Origin: JAWLEP01 sp964553045
GTDB lineage: Bacteria; Fermentibacterota; Fermentibacteria; Fermentibacterales; JCC-6
DNA length: 64,000 bases
Assembly: GCA_964553045.1 (NCBI GenBank)
Contig: CAZKJG010000009.1
Coordinates: 37,298-101,297 of the forward strand
Direction: 5' to 3'
Numbering within the stretch: the first letter of the stretch is position 1; the number at the start of each line of letters is the position of its first letter. Position numbers and translations under genes: made by a program. The notes under the pieces are model-generated. The model ran no database searches. It was not told where the DNA came from and worked only from the letters and a program-made list of their open reading frames with translations. This document shows positions 8,171-16,938 of this stretch, in pieces.

Positions 8171-8802
8171 CCGGTGTGTCCTCCCCCGATAATTCTCCAC
8201 CCCTCGGACACCGCCAGGCGGCGAAGCCTGCGGTCGGGGCATACGGCCACCGGACGGCCGCAGATCGCCATCACATGCCGGTCCGACCAGGAGTCGCCCA
8301 GGGCGGCGGCAGCGGAAGCCGGTATCGACATCTCCCTCAGCAGCCCCTCCGCCAGATTCGCCTTGCTGCGGCCCCAGGGTCGGGGCCCGGCCAGCCTTCC
8401 GGTCAGCCTGCCGTCGGCGGTCTCCGGAACGCTGGCCACCACCCGGGAGGCTCCGCAGAGGTCGGCCAGATCCCGGGCCAGCGGGTCCAGTGTCGCCGAG
8501 ACCAGCACCACCCGGGTGCCGGCCTCTGCCCAGGATCGCACCATCTCGGCGACACCGGGCCTTACGCGTCGGCGAAGGCTCTCCGCGAGTCGGTGGCAGT
8601 GCTCCTGCAGGCTGTCGGAATCCAATCCGCTCAGATAGCGGCGGTTCCAGCCCTTGCCCTGCGATACGGTCCGGAGGGGGTGCAGGCCGTAGCCGGCCAG
8701 GAAGCGCAGGAAACCGAAGGGGGAAAGGCCGCCGCTTTCGGCCAGCGAGAGCACCAGTTCCTTCTCCGAGGACACCGAGATCAGCGTACCGTCCAGGTCC
8801 AC
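8161..8802 (-). CDS. HAD-IB family phosphatase (phosphoserine-phosphatase-like)
   Basis: 213 residues. Motif I is DLDGT almost at the N-terminus, motif II is VLVSAT, motif III the Lys in GRSKANLAEG, and motif IV GDSWSDRHVM; a helical C1 cap lies between motifs I and II. This is the subclass I HAD layout of SerB and related phosphatases; the substrate is not predictable. The start is GTG at 8802 with SD GAGGG eight bases upstream; the frame continues a few codons further but contains no standard start with an SD. It overlaps the following PP-loop gene by ten bases, so cotranscription is likely. Confidence 0.8.
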   Translation of the reverse strand: MDLDGTLISVSSEKELVLSLAESGGLSPFGFLRFLAGYGLHPLRTVSQGKGWNRRYLSGLDSDSLQEHCHRLAESLRRRVRPGVAEMVRSWAEAGTRVVLVSATLDPLARDLADLCGASRVVASVPETADGRLTGRLAGPRPWGRSKANLAEGLLREMSIPASAAAALGDSWSDRHVMAICGRPVAVCPDRRLRRLAVSEGWRIIGGGHTGWA

Positions 8803-8830
8803 CAGAGCAGCCCTCGGAGGGGCAGTGTCG

Positions 8831-9739
8831 CTATCCCTGAGGATCGGGAGCGATCCTCACCCCCCGGCCGGAGCCGGGGGTGTTGTCGAACACGGCGGTC
8901 ACATGGACCAGTATGCCGGGGAAAAACCGTGGAAAGTCACCGTGAAAGTAGCTGTGCGCGAGGTTGGTGTACTCGACGATGTCCCTGGCGTAACGGCCGG
9001 CCTCGTCGTCATCCGGGCCCACCAGCTCTCCTATCCCCCGCACCTCGTAGGACTTCCTGTCCAGGAACACAAGCGAGGTGGCCGGGCAGGCCATCAGGTT
9101 TACGAAGGTATGGGTCTCGAACTCCGGAGTGGAGTAGAGCTCGAGGGACACGAGCTTGGTCCGGTCGAAGTTCTCCCCGCTGGAGTACACCTCCCGAAGC
9201 AGGCTGAGCCTCTCCCGCATGGGGGAATCACCGGTCTCCCTCATCCTCTCCATGTAGCCGCCTATCAGGTCCCTGCGCGGACAGAGCCCCATTCCCTTGA
9301 AAGCGTTGTTCACCGAGAGCGCGCTGTCCCGGCGCCGGCCGCCCCAGGTGGCCATGGCGGCATTGTGGGGGCCCGCCAGCGAAGGCGGCCCGCCCTCTCC
9401 GGACATCATGGCCTCTATGGTTTCCAGTACTTCCCGCCGGGCGGTGACGTTCCAGTCCATGAACGCATCGGGAAGCTCCACCGTCTGCATGTCGGTCCAG
9501 CCGTCCTCCAGCCTGGCCCGGACGATCCCCTCCGCCTCCCGGGAGGCGTCAACGGTCTGCTGTCGAAAGCTGCCGGCGCTCCAGTACTCCTCCTCCGCCT
9601 GCTCCATCTCTCCGGCAAGGGCTCCGGCTCCCAGTCCCGAGACCAGAGCCGCCCCTCCCAGCCTACCCATCCTTTCCAGGAACTCCCGTCTGCTCATGCT
9701 TCCGCCGTCATCGGTGCGTCGAGGTCCGCTGTCGCCCAT
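8831..9739 (-). CDS. Tat-signal secreted protein, family unknown
   Basis: 302 residues. A twin-arginine signal is clear: MSRREFLERMG at residues 15-25, followed by a Gly/Ala-rich hydrophobic stretch and a likely cleavage after ALAG. The ATG at 9739 has SD GGAG at 6 bases; the ATG at 9697 just before the RR motif is an alternative with a weaker SD. Tat export implies folding, and often cofactor loading, in the cytoplasm. The body (for example CPRRDLIGGYMERM, MACPATSLVFLDRKSYEVRGI) resembles no family I recognise. It is cotranscribed with the large AAA/TPR gene (12-base gap) and the HAD gene. Confidence 0.75.
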   Translation of the reverse strand: MGDSGPRRTDDGGSMSRREFLERMGRLGGAALVSGLGAGALAGEMEQAEEEYWSAGSFRQQTVDASREAEGIVRARLEDGWTDMQTVELPDAFMDWNVTARREVLETIEAMMSGEGGPPSLAGPHNAAMATWGGRRRDSALSVNNAFKGMGLCPRRDLIGGYMERMRETGDSPMRERLSLLREVYSSGENFDRTKLVSLELYSTPEFETHTFVNLMACPATSLVFLDRKSYEVRGIGELVGPDDDEAGRYARDIVEYTNLAHSYFHGDFPRFFPGILVHVTAVFDNTPGSGRGVRIAPDPQG

Positions 9740-9751
9740 TCATCACTCCGT

Positions 9752-12700
9752 TCATCCGTTCCCGTCGATGGCGCCGCTGAGCCACTCCAGGGCGGCTTCA
9801 GGTTCGCTGAGCATGCCGGGGAAGCCCTCGGCCAGCTCTCTCATCCTCCGGGCCGCCTCCGCGGCCCCGGTACTGTCGCCTCCGGCCAGGAGCACCCAGG
9901 ACTCAAGGGACATCTGCAGGAGCCTGGTTCGAAGGTAGGACTCGGGCGACAGGGTCCGGGCCATTTCCAGCAGCTGAACCGCCCGATCGACCCTGTTCTT
10001 ACTCGCCAGCAGCCGGCCGTAGCGCACCAGCTGCTCCAGCCTGGAGAGTGGGGCGCCGGTCGCTTCCCGCAGATAGGAGGCCTTTCGAAACAGCTCCTCG
10101 GACTCATCGATCCTGCCGTCGCTCCTGGCCGTCTCGGCCAGGCCCTGGACCGCCATGCATCGAATGTCACCCGGCAGCTTGCCTTCCTCTCCGGTGTACA
10201 CCTCCCGGTAACAGCCCTCCGCCGACTCCAGGTCCCCCATCGCATGGTGGATCCTGCCCATCTCGGCCAGGGTGCGGAAACGCTGCTGGTCGTTCGCCAG
10301 CCGCTCGAACACGGCCTTCGACCTTGCGCAGGCCTCCATGGCCCTGTCGTACCTGCCGATAAGGAAAAGGCCCTTGGCCTCCTCCCGGTCGGCCCTGGCC
10401 TCCAGAAGGGGGTTGTCGTCCTCTTCGGCCAGGTATCTGACCATTCGAATGTCGCTGCGGAAGCCCTCGCAGTCTCCATCCTGGGCCATCAGGGCAGCCC
10501 TGTTTAGCCGAAGCCTTCCCTCGAGACCCTTAAGCGATACCCGGCGGCAGATGTCAAGGGCCTCCTCGTACTCGCCCAGCGCCCTGTCCTTCTCCATTCT
10601 CACGGCGGACAGGTAGGCGAGGTTCGCCAGGATCCCGGCCTCGGTCGTGTAGTTCTCCGACCTGCTCGCCAGATCCCGGGCCTCCTCGAACCTCTCCCTG
10701 GCCCCCCCGAGGTTGCCGCGCTCCACCTCGAGGCCACCTATGTTGCACAGAAGCGGGCCCTCCATGAGGGCCGCGCCCTGGGCCCTGGCCATCTCCAGGG
10801 CGCTCTCGGTCACCCGTACCGCCTCGTCCACCCTGCCCCGCGCCCGCAGCAGCGGGCCCATGGAGCCCAGAATGGGAACCTCCAGGCCCGCCAGCCTCTT
10901 TCTCCGGGCTATGAAAAGGGCCTTCTCGAGAGCCTGCTGGGCCCGGTCGTATTCGCTGCGGTCGAAGTGTATCTGTCCGATCATCCGAAGGTACTCGCAC
11001 TCCCGAAAGGAATCACCGATGGCCCGGGTGAGGGCCAGCCCCCTGGTGGCGTGTTCCAGGGCCAGCTCCTGGTTTCCCGAGCTCCTGGCGAACCCGGCCA
11101 TGCCGTAGAGCACCTTGGCCTCCATCTGCTTGAGCCCGTGGTCCCGGCTTATGGACAGGGCCTGCCTGTAGAGGCCCATGGCCGCCTCGGAGTCCAGTAT
11201 CTTCTCGCTGATGCCCGCCAGCGCGGTGGTGGTCCTGGCCAGATCCACGTCCCGCCCCAGGTCCCTCCATATCTCCGAGGCCTGGCGCATCATGTCCGCC
11301 GCCAGCCGTGCGTCGCCCGCCATGCGCTCCACCGAGGACAGCGCCTCCAGGGACCTGGCCCGCAGCTGCTCCAGGGCTCCCCGGCGGGCGATGTCGAGGG
11401 AGGAGAGTATTCGGCGGCGGGCCCCGGCCAGCTCGCCCTTCCTGTACAGGTGTCTTCCCCACTGCAGTTCCACCTCGGCCAGCCAGGCCGGATTCATGCT
11501 TTCCTCGGCCATCAGTGACATCTTCTCCAGCTCGTCGGCCTCCCGCACCAGGTCGGAGCGGATTCCGTGAATCCTGCGGCGGCAGCGCAGCACCTCCCAG
11601 TCCACCAGGAACCTGGCGCTCTCGCTCACTTCCCGCAGCCAACGCTCCACGCGGGAAAGCCACTCCTCGGCCTGGTCCAGCTCACCCCGCTGCACGAAGC
11701 CGTTTGTGGCCCTGATGGCCAGCGGTATGGCCTTGTCCATCTCGCCCGCCATGGCCCAGTGACGGGCTATGCCGGCGGCCCGATCCTCCAGGTTTTGCGA
11801 GTAGAGGTCCTCCATGATGGAGGCCACCCTGGCGTGCAGCCTCCGCCTGCCGCTGTGGAGTATGGTGTCGTAGGCGGCCTCGCGAACCATGCTGTGGCTG
11901 AACTCGTAGGTCTCGCCGTTTTTGCGCCGGATCAGGCCGGTTCGCCCCAGGGCCTCCAGCACGGGGAATACGGGATGCGGCATCTCCATGTCCCTGGCCA
12001 GCCTCGCCAGAAACCGGGCGGAGAAGCGCTCGTCGATCACCGATGCCAGCTGCAGAAGCTGACGCATGGGCTCTCCCTGCCGACCTATCCTGTCGATGAG
12101 TATGCCCTGAACCCCCGGGGATGGGTCGGAGAAGAAATCGCTGTCCTGGATCAGACATCCGCCGGAGGCCAGGGGCACTATCACGGCGGTCTCCACCAGC
12201 GAGTACACGAGCTCCTGGAGATGGAAGGGGTTTCCGTCGCAGGAGGAGATCAGGTAGTCGGCCAGCTCGCCCGGAATCTCGCCGCCCCCCAGCATTCCAC
12301 AGGCCAGATCCAGCATCATCTCCTCCGGGAGGGGACCCAGATCGATCCTGATCCGAAGCTCCAGGGCCCCCTCGCCCTCAAGTCCCATGGGCTCCCGGGA
12401 GGTGACCACTATCAGGGCCCGGCCACGCTCCGGAGGACGCTCGAGCAGGGCCTCCAGGATGTCCATGGAGGTCCGGTCAATCCAGTGCAGGTTGTCGAGG
12501 AACAGCACCAGGCCGCCCGGCAGCGAGGCCAGCGCCTCCACCAGGCAGCGCACGGCCAGACCTGTCCCCGTCTTGCGGGTGGTCTCGTCGAGCATGGAGA
12601 CCCGGGCCTCCCCCACCAGGGCTTCCAGGTAGGGCAGGCCGTCCCGCAGGAAGGGTATATCCACCTTCTCCTCCAGGAGGGACAGCAGCCTGGACACCGA

Positions 12701-13648
12701 GGTCCGGACCGGTGCCAGGCCCTCCCGCCTGAGCACGTCCCTGAGGACCGAGGCCCATGTCCCGTAGGGTATGTTGCCGAAGTGCACGGCCCGTCCCCGG
12801 ATGAAGGCCGGCGGGGTCTCCCGGCGCTCCAGCCGTGCCTCCATCTCCTCTACCAGACGGGTCTTGCCAATTCCCATCTCCCCGCATACCCAGGCCAGGG
12901 TAGTCAGGCCCCTCTCGGGATCCGCCATGGCTCTGCCATAGGCGTCCATGAGCAGTTCCAGCTCGTTCTCCCGGTCGACCATGTCGGGCCAGCTGAGGTC
13001 CAGAAGCCGGTCGAGGCCCGACACCCTTTCCCTTCCGGACTCCAGGGGGCTGTAAAGGGGACCCGGGAGCGAGGAATCTGAGTCCACCCTTCTCCAGGAG
13101 AAGAAGTCCCCGCACTTGTCGCGGCAGGCTGCGGTCACCATGACCTCACCTGTTCCACAGGCCGACAGAACCTCCAGGGACCCCTCCACCGCCTTCTTCC
13201 GGCCTTCGTCGTCCGCTCCCCGAGCCGAGCAGTCCAGGCCCGCGGAGAGGATGAGCTCGCCGTCGTCGAGATGCTCGCTCACATGGTCCATGGCCCGGGA
13301 CATCCGCAGGGCGGTTGAGAGGGCCACGGCGGCATGGGTCTCGCCCCCCCGATGACCGCTGAACAGCAGCACAACGGCCCCGGATTCGGACGGGTCCGGG
13401 GCCTCGACAGCACCCCTGGATTCGCCTAGAGTAACGAGCATGTTGGAGATGGTGTCTCTGAGCGACTCGAGCTCGGCGGGCCTCAGCTGCCCCTGCAGCG
13501 CGTCGAGGCCCGTCAACATCAGGGCCGCGGCAGTGACCCCGGAATCCGGTGGGGACCTGTCGGCGCAGGTCCCCCGGTCAGAAAGCGCGTAGAGGCTGGA
13601 GAGGCGTTCGAGGTCCTGGAGTATTAGATCATGAACGTTCTCTTCCAA
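9752..13648 (-). CDS. Large signalling ATPase: degenerate cyclase-like N-terminus, AAA domain, TPR array
   Basis: 1298 residues. Residues about 90-200 resemble a class III nucleotide-cyclase fold (VVLLFSG strand, ELILSAGLDC, GEVMVTAACRD) but lack the metal-binding Asp residues, so the domain looks inactive. An orphan-AAA (AAA_16-type) ATPase follows, with Walker A GEMGIGKT (256-263) and Walker B LVLFLDNLHWID (about 388). From about 590 to the end, tandem TPR-like helical repeats recur (ALEKALFIARR, ARERFEEARDLASRS, AVQLLEMARTLSPES). This architecture is known in cyclase-AAA-TPR and LuxR-type regulators, but no DNA-binding output domain is visible. Divergent from greA. Confidence 0.8.
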   Translation of the reverse strand: MEENVHDLILQDLERLSSLYALSDRGTCADRSPPDSGVTAAALMLTGLDALQGQLRPAELESLRDTISNMLVTLGESRGAVEAPDPSESGAVVLLFSGHRGGETHAAVALSTALRMSRAMDHVSEHLDDGELILSAGLDCSARGADDEGRKKAVEGSLEVLSACGTGEVMVTAACRDKCGDFFSWRRVDSDSSLPGPLYSPLESGRERVSGLDRLLDLSWPDMVDRENELELLMDAYGRAMADPERGLTTLAWVCGEMGIGKTRLVEEMEARLERRETPPAFIRGRAVHFGNIPYGTWASVLRDVLRREGLAPVRTSVSRLLSLLEEKVDIPFLRDGLPYLEALVGEARVSMLDETTRKTGTGLAVRCLVEALASLPGGLVLFLDNLHWIDRTSMDILEALLERPPERGRALIVVTSREPMGLEGEGALELRIRIDLGPLPEEMMLDLACGMLGGGEIPGELADYLISSCDGNPFHLQELVYSLVETAVIVPLASGGCLIQDSDFFSDPSPGVQGILIDRIGRQGEPMRQLLQLASVIDERFSARFLARLARDMEMPHPVFPVLEALGRTGLIRRKNGETYEFSHSMVREAAYDTILHSGRRRLHARVASIMEDLYSQNLEDRAAGIARHWAMAGEMDKAIPLAIRATNGFVQRGELDQAEEWLSRVERWLREVSESARFLVDWEVLRCRRRIHGIRSDLVREADELEKMSLMAEESMNPAWLAEVELQWGRHLYRKGELAGARRRILSSLDIARRGALEQLRARSLEALSSVERMAGDARLAADMMRQASEIWRDLGRDVDLARTTTALAGISEKILDSEAAMGLYRQALSISRDHGLKQMEAKVLYGMAGFARSSGNQELALEHATRGLALTRAIGDSFRECEYLRMIGQIHFDRSEYDRAQQALEKALFIARRKRLAGLEVPILGSMGPLLRARGRVDEAVRVTESALEMARAQGAALMEGPLLCNIGGLEVERGNLGGARERFEEARDLASRSENYTTEAGILANLAYLSAVRMEKDRALGEYEEALDICRRVSLKGLEGRLRLNRAALMAQDGDCEGFRSDIRMVRYLAEEDDNPLLEARADREEAKGLFLIGRYDRAMEACARSKAVFERLANDQQRFRTLAEMGRIHHAMGDLESAEGCYREVYTGEEGKLPGDIRCMAVQGLAETARSDGRIDESEELFRKASYLREATGAPLSRLEQLVRYGRLLASKNRVDRAVQLLEMARTLSPESYLRTRLLQMSLESWVLLAGGDSTGAAEAARRMRELAEGFPGMLSEPEAALEWLSGAIDGNG

Positions 13649-13674
13649 CGCACCACCTGATTTCCCTCAACAAT

Positions 13675-13702
13675 TTGAACCGGCTCGAGCATTTGTTATA
13701 CT
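13675..13702 (+). promoter_or_regulatory. Promoter of greA operon
   Basis: TTGAAC (13675-13680) and TATACT (13697-13702) with a 16-base spacer, in a conspicuously AT-rich patch between divergent genes. The start codon is about 48 bases downstream of the -10. No convincing separate promoter could be assigned for the divergent AAA/TPR gene. Confidence 0.75.
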
Positions 13703-13749
13703 ATTAAATAAATCAGCCCAATACCATTATGTACATCTGAGGAGGCGAT

Positions 13750-15837
13750 TTGTCCAGCCTGAAACACATTGCGGCGGGAGGCAGCCACTCCGACCTGGAG
13801 GACTCATGGCTCGAGGAGCTGGGGGGCTCGCCCGACGCCGACGTGATGACCGCGGCCCTTGAGAGCCTTCTGCGCTCCGGCGATCCCGGTGCTGCCGAGC
13901 TGGCCGGCAGCCTGCTCTCGGTTGCCCTCGAGGAGCTCGAGGAAAACGGAAGTCCGGCTCTGGAACCGCTGCTGAAGAGTTCGGCCGAACTCTTCGATTC
14001 CTCGGAGCGGCTGCGGTCCATGCTTCTGGATCATCTCAGGGACGAGTACCTGACTTACGAGCCGCTGGAACGGATGATAGACCTCAGCGGCCTGGGGCGC
14101 GGAGGCAGCATCAGGAGAGGCTGGAGGGAGCTGCAGCAGCTGCTCCGCTACAGAAAGGGGGCCTTCGTCCTGCATGAGCGCTTCGGGCCGGGGGAGATAC
14201 TCCGGATCAGGCGGGCCTCGGCAACCGTTGACTTTCAGAAGGCGTCCGATCACGACATGGAGCTCAAGGCCCTGCTGGATACAACCAGGCCCATTGCCGA
14301 AGACTCCCTCATGGTGCTTCGCTGGAAACGCCCCCGTGAGCTGGCCGGACTGGTCGAGCAGCGGCCCGACCGGCTGCTGGAAAAGCTTCTCGACGAGAAC
14401 GGGGGCGAGGTGTCCGAGAACCTGCTCACCCCCCTGCTCGAGGGGCTCGATGTAAGACCCAGAACGCTCTGGAAGGGGTTGCGCGGCCTGGCGAAAGCCA
14501 GCCCGAACATGATGGACCTGGGCGACTCCATCGGACGGATCCCGTCGGAAGATCTGGCCGGAGCCGCCCGCCGAGCTCTTCTGGACTCCCGGGAGCCGCT
14601 GGCCGACAGGGTCAACAGGCTGGAGGCCATACTGTCCTCCGACCACGACCGCAGCATTGCCGGCGCCGCGGCCGGGGAGCTGGCCCGGAAGGCGGCGGGG
14701 CTGAAGACCCCCGAGACCGGGGCGCGCTGGGAGGCGGTGTGGCTTCTGGCCCGGGCCGCGGGGAAGGGCCTGGAGCTTCCGCCGGTGGAGGGTACGGCGG
14801 CGAGGGCCGTTCGCGCCCTGGGCGAGATATCCCGGGGCGACTGCGCCAGGGACTACGTGCGGGCCCTGGCGGAGACCCTTCCCGGGCAGGAGGCCGTGAG
14901 CCTTCTCAGGCAGCTCGGCTCCAAGAGGAGGGAGTGGCTGCTGGATGCCCTGGCTTCCGGCCGGATTGAGCTGGCGGTCTCGGCCCTGAGGGATCTGGCC
15001 GGAGACATGGGTGAGCCCGGTCTGTACATCTGGGCTGTGACCCAGGCGCTGGGACGGGGCCTGGCCGCCGAGGCCGGGCTGGAGGTGAACGGAGGCCTGG
15101 CAGCCGGGCTGCTGGAGGCAATAGGCTATGCCCGGGCCACCGAGCAGAGAAGGGCCGCCCGGCTGCTGGAGGGTGACCTGTCGGAGCAGCTGCATGCACA
15201 CCTGTCCGACCTGGACACCCGCCGGCTGGCATCGCTGTCGCAGAAGCTGGAGAAGAGCGCGGCCGCCCACGAGTCGGGCCTTCTTCTCAGGGTTCGCAGG
15301 GAACTCTCCAACAGGAGACGGTCGTCCACCTCCGCCAGGCGCCGCTTCTGGGAGGGAGACGCCATATTCGCCTCCACAGAGGCCATAGCCCGCAGGAGAA
15401 GGCAGGCCGAGCGCCTGGAGAAGGTGGAGATCCCGGCGGCAGCCGAGGCCGTCGGCGAGGCAGCCTCCCACGGCGATCTCTCCGAGAACGCCGAGTACGA
15501 GGCCGCCATGGAGCGCAGGGACATGCTGCTCTCCCGGCTGCGGGACTTCAAGGAGGAGCTTCGAAGGGTCAGGCCCTACCCGGTCTCGGACGTCTCCTCG
15601 TCGATGTGCTCTCCGGGTACCGCGGTGGTCCTGGCCGGGGAAGACGGGGAGCGGGTGCGCTATCGGCTGGTTGGCCCCCTCGACGCTGCCCCGGAGAAGG
15701 GAGCGGTCAACTACCTCTCGCCCGTAGGCTCAGTGCTGCTGGGCCGCAGAAGGGGTGAAGAGGTGACGCTGCCGGGCAAAAGGCAGGCATGCGTGGTGGA
15801 GGAGATAGAGGTGCTTCCGGAGGTTCGCGGCGAATGA
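13750..15837 (+). CDS. greA: Giant GreA-family transcript cleavage factor with ~500-residue N-terminal extension
   Basis: 695 residues against about 158 for ordinary GreA. The C-terminal part is GreA/GreB: a coiled-coil hairpin with the conserved acidic tip HGDLSENAEY (D576 region), then the FKBP-like domain with YLSPVGSVLLGRRRGEEV. These elements enter the RNA polymerase secondary channel and stimulate cleavage of backtracked RNA. The N-terminal extension is helical, with one beta-rich motif (FGPGEILRI...VDFQ..SDHDMELKALLDT) similar to that of the long GreA proteins of Chlamydiae and some spirochaetes. TTG start at 13750 with SD GGAGG. No ordinary short greA is in the window. Confidence 0.85.
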   Translation: MSSLKHIAAGGSHSDLEDSWLEELGGSPDADVMTAALESLLRSGDPGAAELAGSLLSVALEELEENGSPALEPLLKSSAELFDSSERLRSMLLDHLRDEYLTYEPLERMIDLSGLGRGGSIRRGWRELQQLLRYRKGAFVLHERFGPGEILRIRRASATVDFQKASDHDMELKALLDTTRPIAEDSLMVLRWKRPRELAGLVEQRPDRLLEKLLDENGGEVSENLLTPLLEGLDVRPRTLWKGLRGLAKASPNMMDLGDSIGRIPSEDLAGAARRALLDSREPLADRVNRLEAILSSDHDRSIAGAAAGELARKAAGLKTPETGARWEAVWLLARAAGKGLELPPVEGTAARAVRALGEISRGDCARDYVRALAETLPGQEAVSLLRQLGSKRREWLLDALASGRIELAVSALRDLAGDMGEPGLYIWAVTQALGRGLAAEAGLEVNGGLAAGLLEAIGYARATEQRRAARLLEGDLSEQLHAHLSDLDTRRLASLSQKLEKSAAAHESGLLLRVRRELSNRRRSSTSARRRFWEGDAIFASTEAIARRRRQAERLEKVEIPAAAEAVGEAASHGDLSENAEYEAAMERRDMLLSRLRDFKEELRRVRPYPVSDVSSSMCSPGTAVVLAGEDGERVRYRLVGPLDAAPEKGAVNYLSPVGSVLLGRRRGEEVTLPGKRQACVVEEIEVLPEVRGE

Positions 15838-16130
15838 TCTGCCGCAAGTGCGGGGCCGGCCACGAGGCAACGCCGGGGTTCAAGGCCGTATGCGACAGCT
15901 GCGGCGCGTGGCTGCACTGCTGCCTGCAGTGCAGGCTGTACAACGCCCGGGCGGGTCGTTGCACCTCGTCCACCACTGACCCAGTAAGGGACCGTGACTA
16001 CATGAACTACTGCGAGGAGTTCCAGCCGGCCTCCGAGCCGCCGAAGACGGAGGACGGCAACGGGTCCGCCCGCGGGCGGTTCATGGAGCTCTTCGAAACA
16101 GGCGGGGAGAAGGAGGGCGACGATGGCTGA
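15834..16130 (+). CDS. Small zinc-ribbon protein
   Basis: 98 residues. Two CxxC knuckles are present at the N-terminus (CRKCGAG and CDSCGAW), followed by an additional Cys run (HCCLQCRLY) and NYCEEF, so zinc binding is likely. The C-terminal third is charged and probably disordered. The ATG at 15834 overlaps the greA stop (ATGA), with SD GGAGG about 10 bases upstream, so it is translationally coupled to greA. Function unknown; a role linked to transcription is suggested only by the coupling. Confidence 0.75.
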   Translation: MICRKCGAGHEATPGFKAVCDSCGAWLHCCLQCRLYNARAGRCTSSTTDPVRDRDYMNYCEEFQPASEPPKTEDGNGSARGRFMELFETGGEKEGDDG

Positions 16131-16938
16131 CGGGGCCTCCGCTCTGCGGCGTTTCGTCTCCGACATGCTGAAGCCCTGGCTTCATCCCAGGCGCTTCCAT
16201 GCCTACGGCGTCGGGGCGATGAAGACCGGGACCAGCTCCCTGGGGTCAATGCTCGGAGACAGCTGCCGCTCACTCCATGAGCCCCAGCCCCGGGAGCTGG
16301 CGCGGCATATCGAGGAACGCACCCCGAACCCCTCCCGCTTCCTTCGAAGGAGGGACCGCCGCCTATGGCTGGAGATGGAGTCGAACCACCTTCTCGCATA
16401 CTTCATCGACAACCTTCTCGAACTGTTTCCGAAGGCCCTCTTCATCCTGACCGTGAGGGACTGTTACACCTGGCTGGGATCGTACATCAACCATCATCTG
16501 ACACACGACGATACCAAGGACTTCTGGAAGCGGATGAGAGAGGTTCACTTCGGTCCCAGGAAGGGCTACAGCGAGTTCGAGAAGCCCCTGAAGAGACGGG
16601 GGCTCTACCCTCTCGACGGATACCTCTCCTACTGGACATGGCACAACCGCCAGGTACTGGAGACGGTCCCGTCCGACCGGCTTCTGGTGGTCAAAACGCC
16701 CGAGATCACCGCCCGCGGCGGGGAGATAGCGGACTTCCTGGGCATTCCGAGGGAGGCGGTGAGCCTGTCGAGGTCCCACGTCAACAGGGCCAGAAGGTAC
16801 GAGGACGTGGTCCACGAACTGGACCCGGGATTCTTTGCCGAGCAGGCCGGTAAGATCTGTGGACCATTGATGGCCAGGCTGTTCCCCGAGATAGACGGGC
16901 CGGAGACGGCCTTCCAACTGCGGGAAGCGGGGCGATGA
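16123..16938 (+). CDS. Sulfotransferase family protein
   Basis: 271 residues. The PAPS 5'-phosphosulfate loop appears as GAMKTGTSSL (about residues 31-40), and the 3'-phosphate-binding segment as FILTVRDCYTWLGSYINHHL (about 107-126). Such enzymes transfer sulfate from PAPS to a sugar, lipid or other acceptor. The gene overlaps the upstream zinc-ribbon gene by eight bases and the O-antigen-ligase gene by four (ATGA), so it belongs to the same transcript. The neighbourhood of polysaccharide genes suggests a glycan acceptor, which would mean a sulfated surface polymer; this is inference. Confidence 0.8.
   Translation: MADGASALRRFVSDMLKPWLHPRRFHAYGVGAMKTGTSSLGSMLGDSCRSLHEPQPRELARHIEERTPNPSRFLRRRDRRLWLEMESNHLLAYFIDNLLELFPKALFILTVRDCYTWLGSYINHHLTHDDTKDFWKRMREVHFGPRKGYSEFEKPLKRRGLYPLDGYLSYWTWHNRQVLETVPSDRLLVVKTPEITARGGEIADFLGIPREAVSLSRSHVNRARRYEDVVHELDPGFFAEQAGKICGPLMARLFPEIDGPETAFQLREAGR

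Noticed and set aside
11567..13081. Long plus-strand open frame opposite the AAA/TPR gene
   Set aside because: Composition is shadow-like (many Gln, His, Pro) and it lies wholly antisense to a gene with clear Walker motifs and repeats.
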